45,235 nucleotides of DNA from positions 1 to 45,235 of the forward strand of contig CANRJJ010000011.1 of NCBI GenBank assembly GCA_947630895.1. Direction: 5' to 3'. Below, piece by piece: positions 29,653 to 37,147 of the stretch. The notes beneath the pieces were generated by a model. The model was not told the origin of the DNA, searched no databases, and was given only the letters and a program-made list of their open reading frames with translations. The stretch is from an uncultured Wohlfahrtiimonas sp. Its GTDB lineage: Bacteria; Pseudomonadota; Gammaproteobacteria; Cardiobacteriales; Wohlfahrtiimonadaceae. Both the position numbers and the translations under genes were made by a program. How positions within the stretch are numbered: position 1 is the stretch's first letter; each line of letters opens with the position of its first letter.

Positions 29653-30636
29653 TCATAATTTTGACGCGCTAATCTTTTGGATGATTAGCTCGATAAATGG
29701 TTGTGGTAATTGTGTTTCTAATGGGACAACCCATGCATCATGATGATTTAAAATGTGCATGCATTTCACCGCATCTTTTTCCGTCATTAAGATGGGTGCA
29801 GCCATTTTCGCAAAATCAGTCAAATGATAAACATGATGGTCTGTAAATGGATAAGCCTTCACAAAGATAGACTTAGAGGATAAAGCTGTAAAAAAATTGT
29901 TCGGGTGTGCGATGCCTGCTACAGCACTGACATGAGAAAAATTCTTCCATTCTCTGGTTTGTTTGGAGTTATTTAATTGATATGGCACACCGATTTGCTG
30001 CGCTATCTTATAACATTTTTCAGAATAAGGTAGTAAAAATTGAAAACTCTCATCTATGGTCAATATTGCATCCACGCTATTTAAGCGCTCCACACCTTCT
30101 CGTAATGGTCCTGCGGGCAAAATATAACCATTGCCAATTCCCTGCTGACCAAAGACTGCAATCTCAAAATCTCGATGTAATGCATAATGTTGCAATCCAT
30201 CATCACTGATGATGATATTAACTTCGGGATTTTCTTTTAATAAAGCCATGCCTGCATCATAGCGCTGGCTGGCAACTGAGACGGGCACTGCCGTTTTTTG
30301 CTGAATCAAATAAGGCTCATCACCCAAATATTCCGCTGATATTTTGCCATCACTGACAACAGTCTCTTTACTTTCTCTGCCGTAACCCCGAGAAATCAAA
30401 CCTACATTATATCCTTTCTCTTTTAATGCTTCGATCAATGCAATGGTAACAGGTGTTTTACCCGTTCCACCCACATTAATATTACCGACAACAATCACGG
30501 GCACAGGCAATTTTTTTTGCTGGCTGATTTTTTTTTGTTTATTAGCCTCAGAAATATAAGCATATAAAGCTGATAATGGTCTTAAAAGTTGAACAACACC
30601 GTTTGTTTTTTGCCAAAAGTCAGGAGTCTTCATCAA
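29653..30636 (-). CDS. lpxK: Tetraacyldisaccharide 4'-kinase
   Basis: This inner-membrane kinase adds the 4'-phosphate of lipid A, acting on the product of LpxB. The P-loop is VGNINVGGTGKTPVTIALIEALKEKG, followed by ISRGYGR, with an N-terminal membrane-associated helix. DDGLQHYALHRDFEIAV is also characteristic. The 327 residues are full length. It overlaps recX by four bases (ATGA). The usual partners msbA and kdsB are absent, which is a rearranged context. Confidence 0.96.
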   Translation of the reverse strand: MMKTPDFWQKTNGVVQLLRPLSALYAYISEANKQKKISQQKKLPVPVIVVGNINVGGTGKTPVTIALIEALKEKGYNVGLISRGYGRESKETVVSDGKISAEYLGDEPYLIQQKTAVPVSVASQRYDAGMALLKENPEVNIIISDDGLQHYALHRDFEIAVFGQQGIGNGYILPAGPLREGVERLNSVDAILTIDESFQFLLPYSEKCYKIAQQIGVPYQLNNSKQTREWKNFSHVSAVAGIAHPNNFFTALSSKSIFVKAYPFTDHHVYHLTDFAKMAAPILMTEKDAVKCMHILNHHDAWVVPLETQLPQPFIELIIQKISASKL

Positions 30637-31043
30637 AATCCTCGTCGATAGAGTGCAGCTTTCAATTTAGGTTCTGGTTTATTGCCAATCTTTCTCAGCG
30701 CAGTTTCCTTCGCTTCTTCAAAATTAGCTTCTTCTAAGGCTATGGATACAACATCTGAGGGCACTTGATGTTGCTTAAGTAAAAATTTCACTTTATTGGG
30801 CCCGTACCCCAATTGTGCTTGATTTCTTGCGAAGACTTCTGCAAATCGTTCAACACTTAAATAATTTTTATCTAAACATTCCGCAATAATTTCATCCACT
30901 AAATACGCAGGACACGCTTTTACAGATAGCTTTTGTTGCAACTCAACAACGCTGTGTTCTCTACGCATTAATAGGTTTAAAGCTCGCTCGAACCAGTATC
31001 GTTTTTCTTTGTTACGATCTTCTTGAGATAAATTATCTTCCAT
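30633..31043 (-). CDS. recX: Regulatory protein RecX
   Basis: RecX binds RecA filaments and limits their extension. The 136-residue protein consists of three-helix repeats: ALNLLMRREHSVVELQQKL, CLDKNYLSVERFAEVFARNQAQLGYGPNKVKFLLKQ and the final AKETALRKIGNK. In many species recX follows recA. Here recA is not in the window, and recX is coupled to a DciA-like gene upstream (11-base overlap) and lpxK downstream (4-base overlap). Confidence 0.85.
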   Translation of the reverse strand: MEDNLSQEDRNKEKRYWFERALNLLMRREHSVVELQQKLSVKACPAYLVDEIIAECLDKNYLSVERFAEVFARNQAQLGYGPNKVKFLLKQHQVPSDVVSIALEEANFEEAKETALRKIGNKPEPKLKAALYRRGF

Positions 31044-31593
31044 TTTTTTTCGCGCTATCCATCATGCTTGCAAGGATATCATCAATCGAGCGTTTTGTTG
31101 TATCCTCTAGAAGAGTTTTATTAGAACGCACCGGCAGCTGAACTATCGGCTCATCTGAATATTCAGGCACTTTTTCTTCACCTTTCAATGGGATAACTTT
31201 GACGATAAATTCTGGAATAGACCATTCTTTATGCGAAATGGTATTTAAATAACGCTCTAAAGTCTGTCGAATTTCTTTTTGGTAGAACTTGAAATGGTTT
31301 GCAGATAGCTGATCCAACGCACCGATGATCCAAAAATTCCGACCTAATGATGAAACAAATAATCGTTTTTTTAATTTCTTTGGTAAAAATTCTTGAAACC
31401 ACGGTTCAACATAGGCTAGTTGTCGTGCTCGTCTGATTTGTATTTTTAAATCAGCATCTTCTTCTTTTTGAGAGTAAATCAATTTAGAAATCGCACGATC
31501 GGTACTATTTTTTTGAGTTTTAAATGGAATAGAAGGCACTGATTTATAATCCCAATCATTGTCTGAATCCAACTTTCTATTCTTGAAAAACAT
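31033..31593 (-). CDS. Uncharacterised protein, possible divergent DciA (DUF721-like) helicase loader
   Basis: This protein has 186 residues, no signal peptide and no membrane helix. The central part (about 65-115) reads PWFQEFLPKKLKKRLFVSSLG, then NFWIIGALDQLSANHFKFYQKEIRQTL. That spacing of LP, basic residues, a short strand pair and a terminal helix resembles the small DUF721 domain of DciA, which helps DnaB helicase function in bacteria without DnaC. Flanking parts are charged and probably disordered. The match is by eye and weak, so a hypothetical protein is the safe label. It is the first gene of the long minus-strand block and overlaps recX by 11 bases. It faces the gltB-like gene across a 93-base divergent gap. 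Confidence 0.4.
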   Translation of the reverse strand: MFFKNRKLDSDNDWDYKSVPSIPFKTQKNSTDRAISKLIYSQKEEDADLKIQIRRARQLAYVEPWFQEFLPKKLKKRLFVSSLGRNFWIIGALDQLSANHFKFYQKEIRQTLERYLNTISHKEWSIPEFIVKVIPLKGEEKVPEYSDEPIVQLPVRSNKTLLEDTTKRSIDDILASMMDSAKKNGR

Positions 31594-31686
31594 TTAAATA
31601 CCAAGTCCTTATAATTTAAAATGATATAGCGTATGATGTCGCTCATTTATTCTAAGCCATTATCACCATTTATAAAAGGAGATATC

Positions 31687-33309
31687 ATGACTGCTATTGC
31701 ATACCTAGGGCGCTACGCACTTTTTATGATCGCAATTGCGACCTGTATTACTTCTATTGCATTTCACTTTCCATTGGGCAAAGTCGTCTTTGTTGTAGCA
31801 CTCGGTTTAACTATCATCGGAATTATTGATATTTCTCAAAAAACTTACGCGGTTCGTAGAAACTATCCTATTCTCGGTAACTTACGATATCTCTTAAAAC
31901 ATTTCCGCCCTGAAATTCGCCAATACTTTATCGAATCAGATTCTGAAGCTGTTCCTTTTACACATGGTCAGCGCGAATTAGTCTACCACAGAGCTAAAAA
32001 CATCAACTCTAATAGAGCTTTTGGTACGATCCAAAATGTCTATGAAACAGGTTATCAATACATTAACCACTCGATGGCACCTGTACCAATGCCAAATCCT
32101 GATGAGTTCCGTGTAACAATTGGCGGTCCATCATGCTTACAACCTTACAGTGCATCTATCTTTAATATCTCTGCCATGAGCTTTGGTGCTTTAAGTGCAA
32201 ATGCAATATTGGCACTGAACGGCGGTGCTAAATTAGGTAACTTTGCCCACGATACAGGCGAAGGCAGTATTAGCCCTTATCATCAACAAAACGGCGGCGA
32301 CTTAATTTGGGAATTAGGCAGTGGCTATTTTGGCTGTCGCACTGAAGATGGAAAATTCGATCCTGTAAAATTCAGAGAAAAAGCCTTATTGCCACAAGTT
32401 AAAATGATCGAAGTAAAAATCAGTCAAGGTGCAAAACCTGGTCATGGTGGTGTTTTACCAAAAGATAAAATCACTCCTGAAATTGCTAAAACTCGCGGTA
32501 TTCCTACTGATCGCGACTGTATCTCTCCACCATTTCACTCTGAATTTTCTAATCCTATTGAACTATTGGAATTCATCCAAAAACTTCGTGTTTTAAGTGA
32601 TGGTAAACCTGTGGGCTTCAAATTATGTATTGGTCATGCTTGGGAATTTGCAGCAATTGTTAAAGCAATGCTTAAAACAGGTATCACGCCTGATTTTATC
32701 GTTGTGGATGGTAAAGAAGGTGGTACAGGTTCTGCCCCGATTGAATTTGCAGACCATATTGGCTCCCCATTACATGAAGGCTTACTATTCGTACACAACA
32801 CATTAGTGGGTGCAAATTTACGTGATCAAATCAAAATTGGTGCAAGTGGTAAAATCATCAGTGCTTTTGACATTGCCAAAATTTTAGCGATTGGTGCTGA
32901 CTGGGTGAACTCTGCTCGTGGCTTTATGTTTGCATTAGGCTGTATTCAATCGCTTAGCTGCCATACCAATAACTGCCCGACAGGTATTGCGACACAAGAT
33001 TTAATGCGCCAAAAAGGATTGGATGTCACGAACAAAACCAATCGTGTTTACAACTATCATCGCAATACATTACATGCTTTGGCTGAAATGTTGAGCTCCG
33101 CAGGCATTAGCAATATTCACGATCTTGCCCCACACCATTTAGTATTAAGAATTACTGATAATGAGGTTCGCTTATTCTCCAATACTTATTACTATTTAGA
33201 ACCTGGTGCTTTATTGCAAGATGAAATCTCTAGCCAATTCTATGCTGCAGTTTGGTCAACAGCACAAGCAGAAAGCTTTGCGCCTGCGAATCAAAAATTT
33301 GCTTGCTAA
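31687..33309 (+). CDS. Membrane-anchored FMN-binding glutamate synthase-family protein (GltB-like)
   Basis: This is a 540-residue protein containing the FMN/synthase domain of glutamate synthase but lacking the glutaminase domain. Two N-terminal hydrophobic segments suggest membrane anchoring. The domain shows ISAMSFGALSANAILALNGGAKLG, GSGYFGCR, KISQGAKPGHGGVLP, VVDGKEGGTGSAP and an iron-sulfur-type cysteine set in CIQSLSCHTNNCPTGIA. The ATG at 31687 is chosen because AAAGGAG sits six bases upstream; an ATG 54 bases earlier lacks a site and family similarity. Such stand-alone proteins are common, but their reaction is not established. An Lrp-type regulator follows after a terminator. Confidence 0.88.
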   Translation: MTAIAYLGRYALFMIAIATCITSIAFHFPLGKVVFVVALGLTIIGIIDISQKTYAVRRNYPILGNLRYLLKHFRPEIRQYFIESDSEAVPFTHGQRELVYHRAKNINSNRAFGTIQNVYETGYQYINHSMAPVPMPNPDEFRVTIGGPSCLQPYSASIFNISAMSFGALSANAILALNGGAKLGNFAHDTGEGSISPYHQQNGGDLIWELGSGYFGCRTEDGKFDPVKFREKALLPQVKMIEVKISQGAKPGHGGVLPKDKITPEIAKTRGIPTDRDCISPPFHSEFSNPIELLEFIQKLRVLSDGKPVGFKLCIGHAWEFAAIVKAMLKTGITPDFIVVDGKEGGTGSAPIEFADHIGSPLHEGLLFVHNTLVGANLRDQIKIGASGKIISAFDIAKILAIGADWVNSARGFMFALGCIQSLSCHTNNCPTGIATQDLMRQKGLDVTNKTNRVYNYHRNTLHALAEMLSSAGISNIHDLAPHHLVLRITDNEVRLFSNTYYYLEPGALLQDEISSQFYAAVWSTAQAESFAPANQKFAC

Positions 33310-33331
33310 GTTAAAACTCTAAAACACAATG

Positions 33332-33370
33332 AACCCCATACTTACTCAAATATTTATGGGGTTTTCTTTT
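33332..33370 (+). terminator. Rho-independent terminator after gltB-like gene
   Basis: A 9-bp stem AACCCCATA (33332-33340) / TATGGGGTT (33355-33363) encloses a 14-base loop and is followed by TTTTCTTTTAT. It sits 23 bases after the stop. Confidence 0.85.
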
Positions 33371-33457
33371 ATATTTTTGATATATGAGTGATTATCATCA
33401 GCACAAATACGGTATAAGTATCTTCTAACAATAATATTTGATATGGATGGATGCACA

Positions 33458-33919
33458 ATGGAATTGGATGGTTTTGATAAGAAAATCCTAAGATTACTTC
33501 AACAGGACAATAAAATTTCTCAACGAGAGCTAGCAACACAAGTCAATCTATCAGCCTCTGCAGTGAATCGTAGAATCGCCGCATTAGAAGCGGATGGATA
33601 TATCAAAGGCAATATTGCAATTGTCGATAATAAAAAGATCGGCAAACCCATTACGCTCATTGTTGAAGTACGAATTAAGAATAAACAATCCGCAGCAATG
33701 GATCATCATAAATCTGTTTTTCTATCCACGCCTTCCATTCAACAAGTTTATATTGTCACTGGAGATTTTGATTTTTTACTGATCATGACGGTTGCCGATA
33801 TGTCTGAATATGAAGTGATTTCAGAAAAACTACTCTTTAATGATGAAAATATTCACGGTTTTAAAACTATGGTTACGCTCCAAAATATCAAACAATCTTT
33901 TGAAGTGAGCATAGAATAG
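33458..33919 (+). CDS. Lrp/AsnC family transcriptional regulator
   Basis: This is a DNA-binding regulator that responds to amino acids. An N-terminal helix-turn-helix (LDGFDKKILRLLQQDNKISQRELATQVNLSASAVNRRIAALEADGYIKG) is followed by an RAM ligand-binding domain (about 65-150, with VYIVTGDFDFLLIMTVADMSEYE). The ATG at 33458 gives the usual MELDxxD start. An in-frame ATG at 33443 would add five residues, and neither start has a strong ribosome site. The adjacent upstream gene is glutamate-synthase-like, and in E. coli Lrp controls glutamate synthase, so regulation of that neighbour is a reasonable inference. Confidence 0.92.
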   Translation: MELDGFDKKILRLLQQDNKISQRELATQVNLSASAVNRRIAALEADGYIKGNIAIVDNKKIGKPITLIVEVRIKNKQSAAMDHHKSVFLSTPSIQQVYIVTGDFDFLLIMTVADMSEYEVISEKLLFNDENIHGFKTMVTLQNIKQSFEVSIE

Positions 33920-33920
33920 A

Positions 33921-33944
33921 AAAAGCCTGCGTTTGCAGACTTTT
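33921..33944. terminator. Hairpin between converging Lrp gene and zinc-ribbon gene
   Basis: AAAAGCCTGC (33921-33930) pairs with GCAGACTTTT (33935-33944) with one C-A mismatch and a GTTT loop. A- and T-runs on opposite ends allow it to act on either strand. Confidence 0.7.
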
Positions 33945-33957
33945 AGTTTGCATCTAA

Positions 33958-34251
33958 TTAATCAAATAATTCCATCCAAAAACTCTTTTTCTTGTGTTTT
34001 CTATGATAGTAATCATCATGATGATGTTGCGAATAAGGTTGCTGTGGATGTTGTTGATGTTGCGGTGCTCGTTGCTGAGGTGCTTGTTGAACAGGTTGAT
34101 CTGCTGTCGCTTCCTCTAATGATCTTTCAATAATTTTGTCGATCTCACCACGATCCAACCAAATACCTCTACATTGAGGACAATAATCTATCTCGATCCC
34201 TTTACGTTCAGACATTACTAATACTGCATCAGCACATACTGGACATTTCAT
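33958..34251 (-). CDS. Zinc-ribbon protein of the TFIIB-like family (zf-TFIIB) with Gln/His-rich tail
   Basis: This is a 97-residue protein. The N-terminal zinc ribbon has CPVC and CPQC pairs in MKCPVCADAVLVMSERKGIEIDYCPQCRGIWLDRGEIDKII, the standard zf-TFIIB pattern. After residue 50 it becomes low-complexity, rich in Gln, Pro and His (QQHPQQP, HHHDDYYHRKHKKK). The ATG at 34251 is chosen because GGAGAG lies seven bases upstream and the family starts with MKCP; five more codons are open upstream. Function is unknown for the family; the His-rich tail may bind metal, which is speculation. Confidence 0.85.
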   Translation of the reverse strand: MKCPVCADAVLVMSERKGIEIDYCPQCRGIWLDRGEIDKIIERSLEEATADQPVQQAPQQRAPQHQQHPQQPYSQHHHDDYYHRKHKKKSFWMELFD

Positions 34252-34287
34252 AAAAACACTCTCCATCTCTTATAAATTCGAGGTTAC

Positions 34288-34328
34288 ATTGTAAAAACAT
34301 GGCTAGATAAAGCCATGTAATTTACAAT
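34288..34328 (-). terminator. Terminator of the nitrilase-DUF1275 operon
   Basis: The core stem ACATGGCT (34297-34304) / AGCCATGT (34311-34318) is extended, after a small bulge, by ATTGTAAA (34288-34295) / TTTACAAT (34321-34328). On the minus strand the core is followed by TTTTT. It lies 36 bases after the DUF1275 stop. Confidence 0.75.
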
Positions 34329-34364
34329 AATTTTAATTTGCCTCTAACAAGAATTTCATCAGGA

Positions 34365-35099
34365 TTATGTAGGATCAATCACATCATGATCATCTGTCTT
34401 AGCGATAAAGAGATAGCCCAATAACAAGATTAATAAGATAGCCGGCAAGAGTAAAGATAGCTCTGCATATTGAATGGTTGCTAAAGTACCTACAAAACCA
34501 CCGAATGCAAATCCTAATAATACACCGAAGAAAAGTAATGACGTTTGAAATGCGCCTTTACTGCCTTGAATTGCTTGCATTAAATAACTAAAGCCTAATT
34601 GCACCACTAAAGTTACCGCAACATTTCCATACAACATTCCTTTAATTTTATGGAATCCGTTACCCTGCATACCTGCCACAAAAGAAATCACCATACAAAT
34701 AATTGAAATTGAAAGATAATTACCCAACAACCCGCTTGCCAATACAACCAAGATTAATGCTTCTAAAAATATTACAGTAAACGTCCAGTTTTTCTTACCT
34801 TGTTTTTGGCTAATTCCTTCGATTAACGCTGTAAACATCGAACCCAAACCAAATGCCAAAACTGTGAATAGAATATTATAAAAATGTCCCCAATTTTGCG
34901 TCGCAATTGTTTGACCTAAAAGAATAATATTCCCCGATTGAACTGTGCTGAAAACACTCGCTGCATGATATGTGTAACCATTCATTAGACCTGCGATCAC
35001 TGCTAAATAAAAAGCCATTGGCGGCTGCTCCATTAAAGGAACCAGTTGTCGTGCACGATTGGTAGAAACTTGTTGAACTGCCTGTTTTTGTAATGTCAT
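34365..35099 (-). CDS. DUF1275 (YoaK-like) integral membrane protein
   Basis: This is a 244-residue membrane protein with about six hydrophobic helices. The family pattern appears early: AGLMNGYTYHAASVFSTVQSGNIILLGQTIA, where a variant of the common GNxxLLG motif is clear. A glycine-rich FGVLLGFAFGGFVGT lies in the second half. The molecular role of DUF1275 proteins is not established; small-molecule transport is a frequent guess. It starts 18 bases after the tandem nitrilase gene, so the two share an operon, and it may move that enzyme's substrate or product (inference). Confidence 0.85.
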   Translation of the reverse strand: MTLQKQAVQQVSTNRARQLVPLMEQPPMAFYLAVIAGLMNGYTYHAASVFSTVQSGNIILLGQTIATQNWGHFYNILFTVLAFGLGSMFTALIEGISQKQGKKNWTFTVIFLEALILVVLASGLLGNYLSISIICMVISFVAGMQGNGFHKIKGMLYGNVAVTLVVQLGFSYLMQAIQGSKGAFQTSLLFFGVLLGFAFGGFVGTLATIQYAELSLLLPAILLILLLGYLFIAKTDDHDVIDPT

Positions 35100-35117
35100 T
35101 GCGCATCCTTTTAAGTT

Positions 35118-36866
35118 TTATTTAACAAGAGGTGGAAAAAATATTGCCATTTGCCCGTGAATTAAACGTTCCTGACTTATCCATGTTGAAGGAGCAGGTA
35201 CAGTAGTTTTATGAGTGATTGATTCAGCCCCTTCTTTTGCCAACAATGTTGGGGTCAACATGACTGGCTCTGGACCATAAATTCCGCTAGAGGTAAATGT
35301 GCCTTTTTCACGACCACCACAAACCACCCATAATTGCTGTAATGTTGCAGTTGCATATGGATGAAACTCTGCTAATCCTGTTGGAGGATTCTCTACAGAA
35401 TATAACCTAGCATCAATTTCAACGCGTAAGTCATGAGGCTCTCCTGCTGGTGCCGCAATTATATCGGCTCTTTTGACAGCAAATACTCCACCTACTTCAA
35501 CGATTGTAAGTTCATAATTTAAAGCCAGCCCTATACGTCCGATCGGTGTTTCTACAACTTCAAGCTTATTTCCCTTAGAAGCCCAGCGAGCATCTCTATC
35601 ATTCAAATGTGTTGCTCGATAACGTCCCAAAATAGTACCTTTAGGACCTGCTAAAACAACTGTGTGATAAAAATATTCTCCATCAACTTCAGGATAGCTT
35701 CCCACTATATAACCTGCGCCTTTTTTAGCTATCTCGCACAGCTTATTTTCAAAATCTCCTCCCTGTTCTTCTGCAACATCCAAAATATTGTCTGTTAAAT
35801 CTGATTCCTTAATGGTTGACAACTCAGGCAAGACCACCAGTTCATCCTTCTGAAGGCTAATTTTATCCAGTGAAGACTCATTCATATCCCATTGTATAGC
35901 TGTTAATACAATGTTTTTAATATCTTTGGTTGCATTAACATCATCAGGTGCTTTATGAAGTGCCAAAGTTGGATGATAAAGCTCAGGTCGTCTTTTCTGT
36001 AAAGTCTTTTCTCTATAATGCTTTGCTTCAATAACATCAATAACAGCACTATAAATAGCATTTAGGCCTGGCTTTATTTCTATTGGAGGAACAACTGGCG
36101 CTTGAGTTATTTTATTACCTAATGGAGACCATATACTGGATCCTCCATTGTAATAAAGCTGTGCTTTAGTCATCGGGTTTGTTTCAATACCACTTCTCGT
36201 TGCACATATCACCCATACTCCATTAAAAGCACTTAAATGTTGTACATGGGCAATGGTGGAATGATCAGTGGCATCCTCTGATGAGTTTTCGGATGGCATT
36301 TTTCGATCAGATACAGAGTGCCATCCTATAATATCAGCACCTTCTAACGCTGCTAAACGAGCATACTGCCAATAGGTATCGTCATAGCAAATTAGCAATC
36401 CTATCTTGCCTATCTCTGTCGAAAAAACATTACCAAATGTATTTCCCGGGGCAAAAAGCTTCTGATCTTGACTATTCAACCCTCTTTTTCGATATGTGCC
36501 AACAATTCCCTCTGGTCCCATAAGTACGGCAGTATTATATGCAATGCCCGTTTCCATATCTTTTTCTGCGATACCGATACTCATATACATATTATATTCT
36601 TTTAAAATTGGGAGTAATGCTGAGGTCGTTTTACCAGGAATGGTATCTAAATAAGGTTTAATATCACTATAATCATCAAAAATATATCCTGTTGTTGCTG
36701 TTTCAGGAAAAACCGCATAGTCAATTTCTTCTGTTGCAATAATATTAACTGCATCTATTAATCTGTTTATATTTCCATTTAAATCTCCCCAATCGGGAAT
36801 AAAATCGATGGCTGCTACTTTGATTATTTTTTTCTGCTTAACCTCATGAGTAGATGATTCTTGCAT
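35118..36866 (-). CDS. Tandem carbon-nitrogen hydrolase (nitrilase superfamily) with a degenerate second domain
   Basis: This 582-residue protein consists of two nitrilase-fold halves with no signal peptide. Half one (about 14-290) carries the full Glu-Lys-Cys triad: Glu55 in VFPETATTGY, Lys127 in TYRKRGL, Cys160 in LLICYDDTY. Half two (about 316-575) aligns with the same landmarks: Glu348 in VLPELS is kept, but Lys is replaced by Ala418 (RYRATHL) and Cys by Asn450 (GLALNYELT). The second half is thus predicted to be inactive and may be structural or regulatory. The superfamily hydrolyses amides, nitriles or carbamoyl compounds. The substrate here is unknown. It faces ydeP divergently and is co-transcribed with the DUF1275 gene. 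Confidence 0.88.
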   Translation of the reverse strand: MQESSTHEVKQKKIIKVAAIDFIPDWGDLNGNINRLIDAVNIIATEEIDYAVFPETATTGYIFDDYSDIKPYLDTIPGKTTSALLPILKEYNMYMSIGIAEKDMETGIAYNTAVLMGPEGIVGTYRKRGLNSQDQKLFAPGNTFGNVFSTEIGKIGLLICYDDTYWQYARLAALEGADIIGWHSVSDRKMPSENSSEDATDHSTIAHVQHLSAFNGVWVICATRSGIETNPMTKAQLYYNGGSSIWSPLGNKITQAPVVPPIEIKPGLNAIYSAVIDVIEAKHYREKTLQKRRPELYHPTLALHKAPDDVNATKDIKNIVLTAIQWDMNESSLDKISLQKDELVVLPELSTIKESDLTDNILDVAEEQGGDFENKLCEIAKKGAGYIVGSYPEVDGEYFYHTVVLAGPKGTILGRYRATHLNDRDARWASKGNKLEVVETPIGRIGLALNYELTIVEVGGVFAVKRADIIAAPAGEPHDLRVEIDARLYSVENPPTGLAEFHPYATATLQQLWVVCGGREKGTFTSSGIYGPEPVMLTPTLLAKEGAESITHKTTVPAPSTWISQERLIHGQMAIFFPPLVK

Positions 36867-37147
36867 ATCTCCCTTCCCATTAAATATTACGCTTATATAC
36901 AGTTTTTATTCGCTATCATACTGGCAACGATTTTTACCAAATCTTTCGCTCAACAAATTTATAACCTACAAAATCTTATCTTAAAATGAATATTTTTTTT
37001 ATTACAATCGAATTTTAAAATACACAATTAAATAATTATTTTCTAGTTAATATATATTTATTGCCATAATATTTTATTAAAGTATTATCTTCTTTAAATA
37101 ATTATAAGCATCATCTTTAATACTTATATCTTTATCAAGGACTAATT
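36867..37147. promoter_or_regulatory. Divergent promoter region between nitrilase and ydeP-like genes
   Basis: This 281-base, strongly AT-rich gap must hold promoters for both directions. GGGAAGGGAG precedes the nitrilase ATG, and AAGGA six bases before 37148 serves the ydeP-like gene. An inverted repeat AAGTATTA (37080-37087) / TAATACTT (37118-37125) lies just upstream of ydeP and could be a regulator site or mRNA structure. I could not assign -35/-10 boxes with confidence in so AT-rich a stretch. Confidence 0.45.

Noticed and set aside
33971-34100. Repetitive triplets at the end of the zinc-ribbon gene as a CRISPR or tandem repeat array
   Set aside because: They are Gln/His/Pro codons of a low-complexity protein tail, without regular repeat length or spacers.
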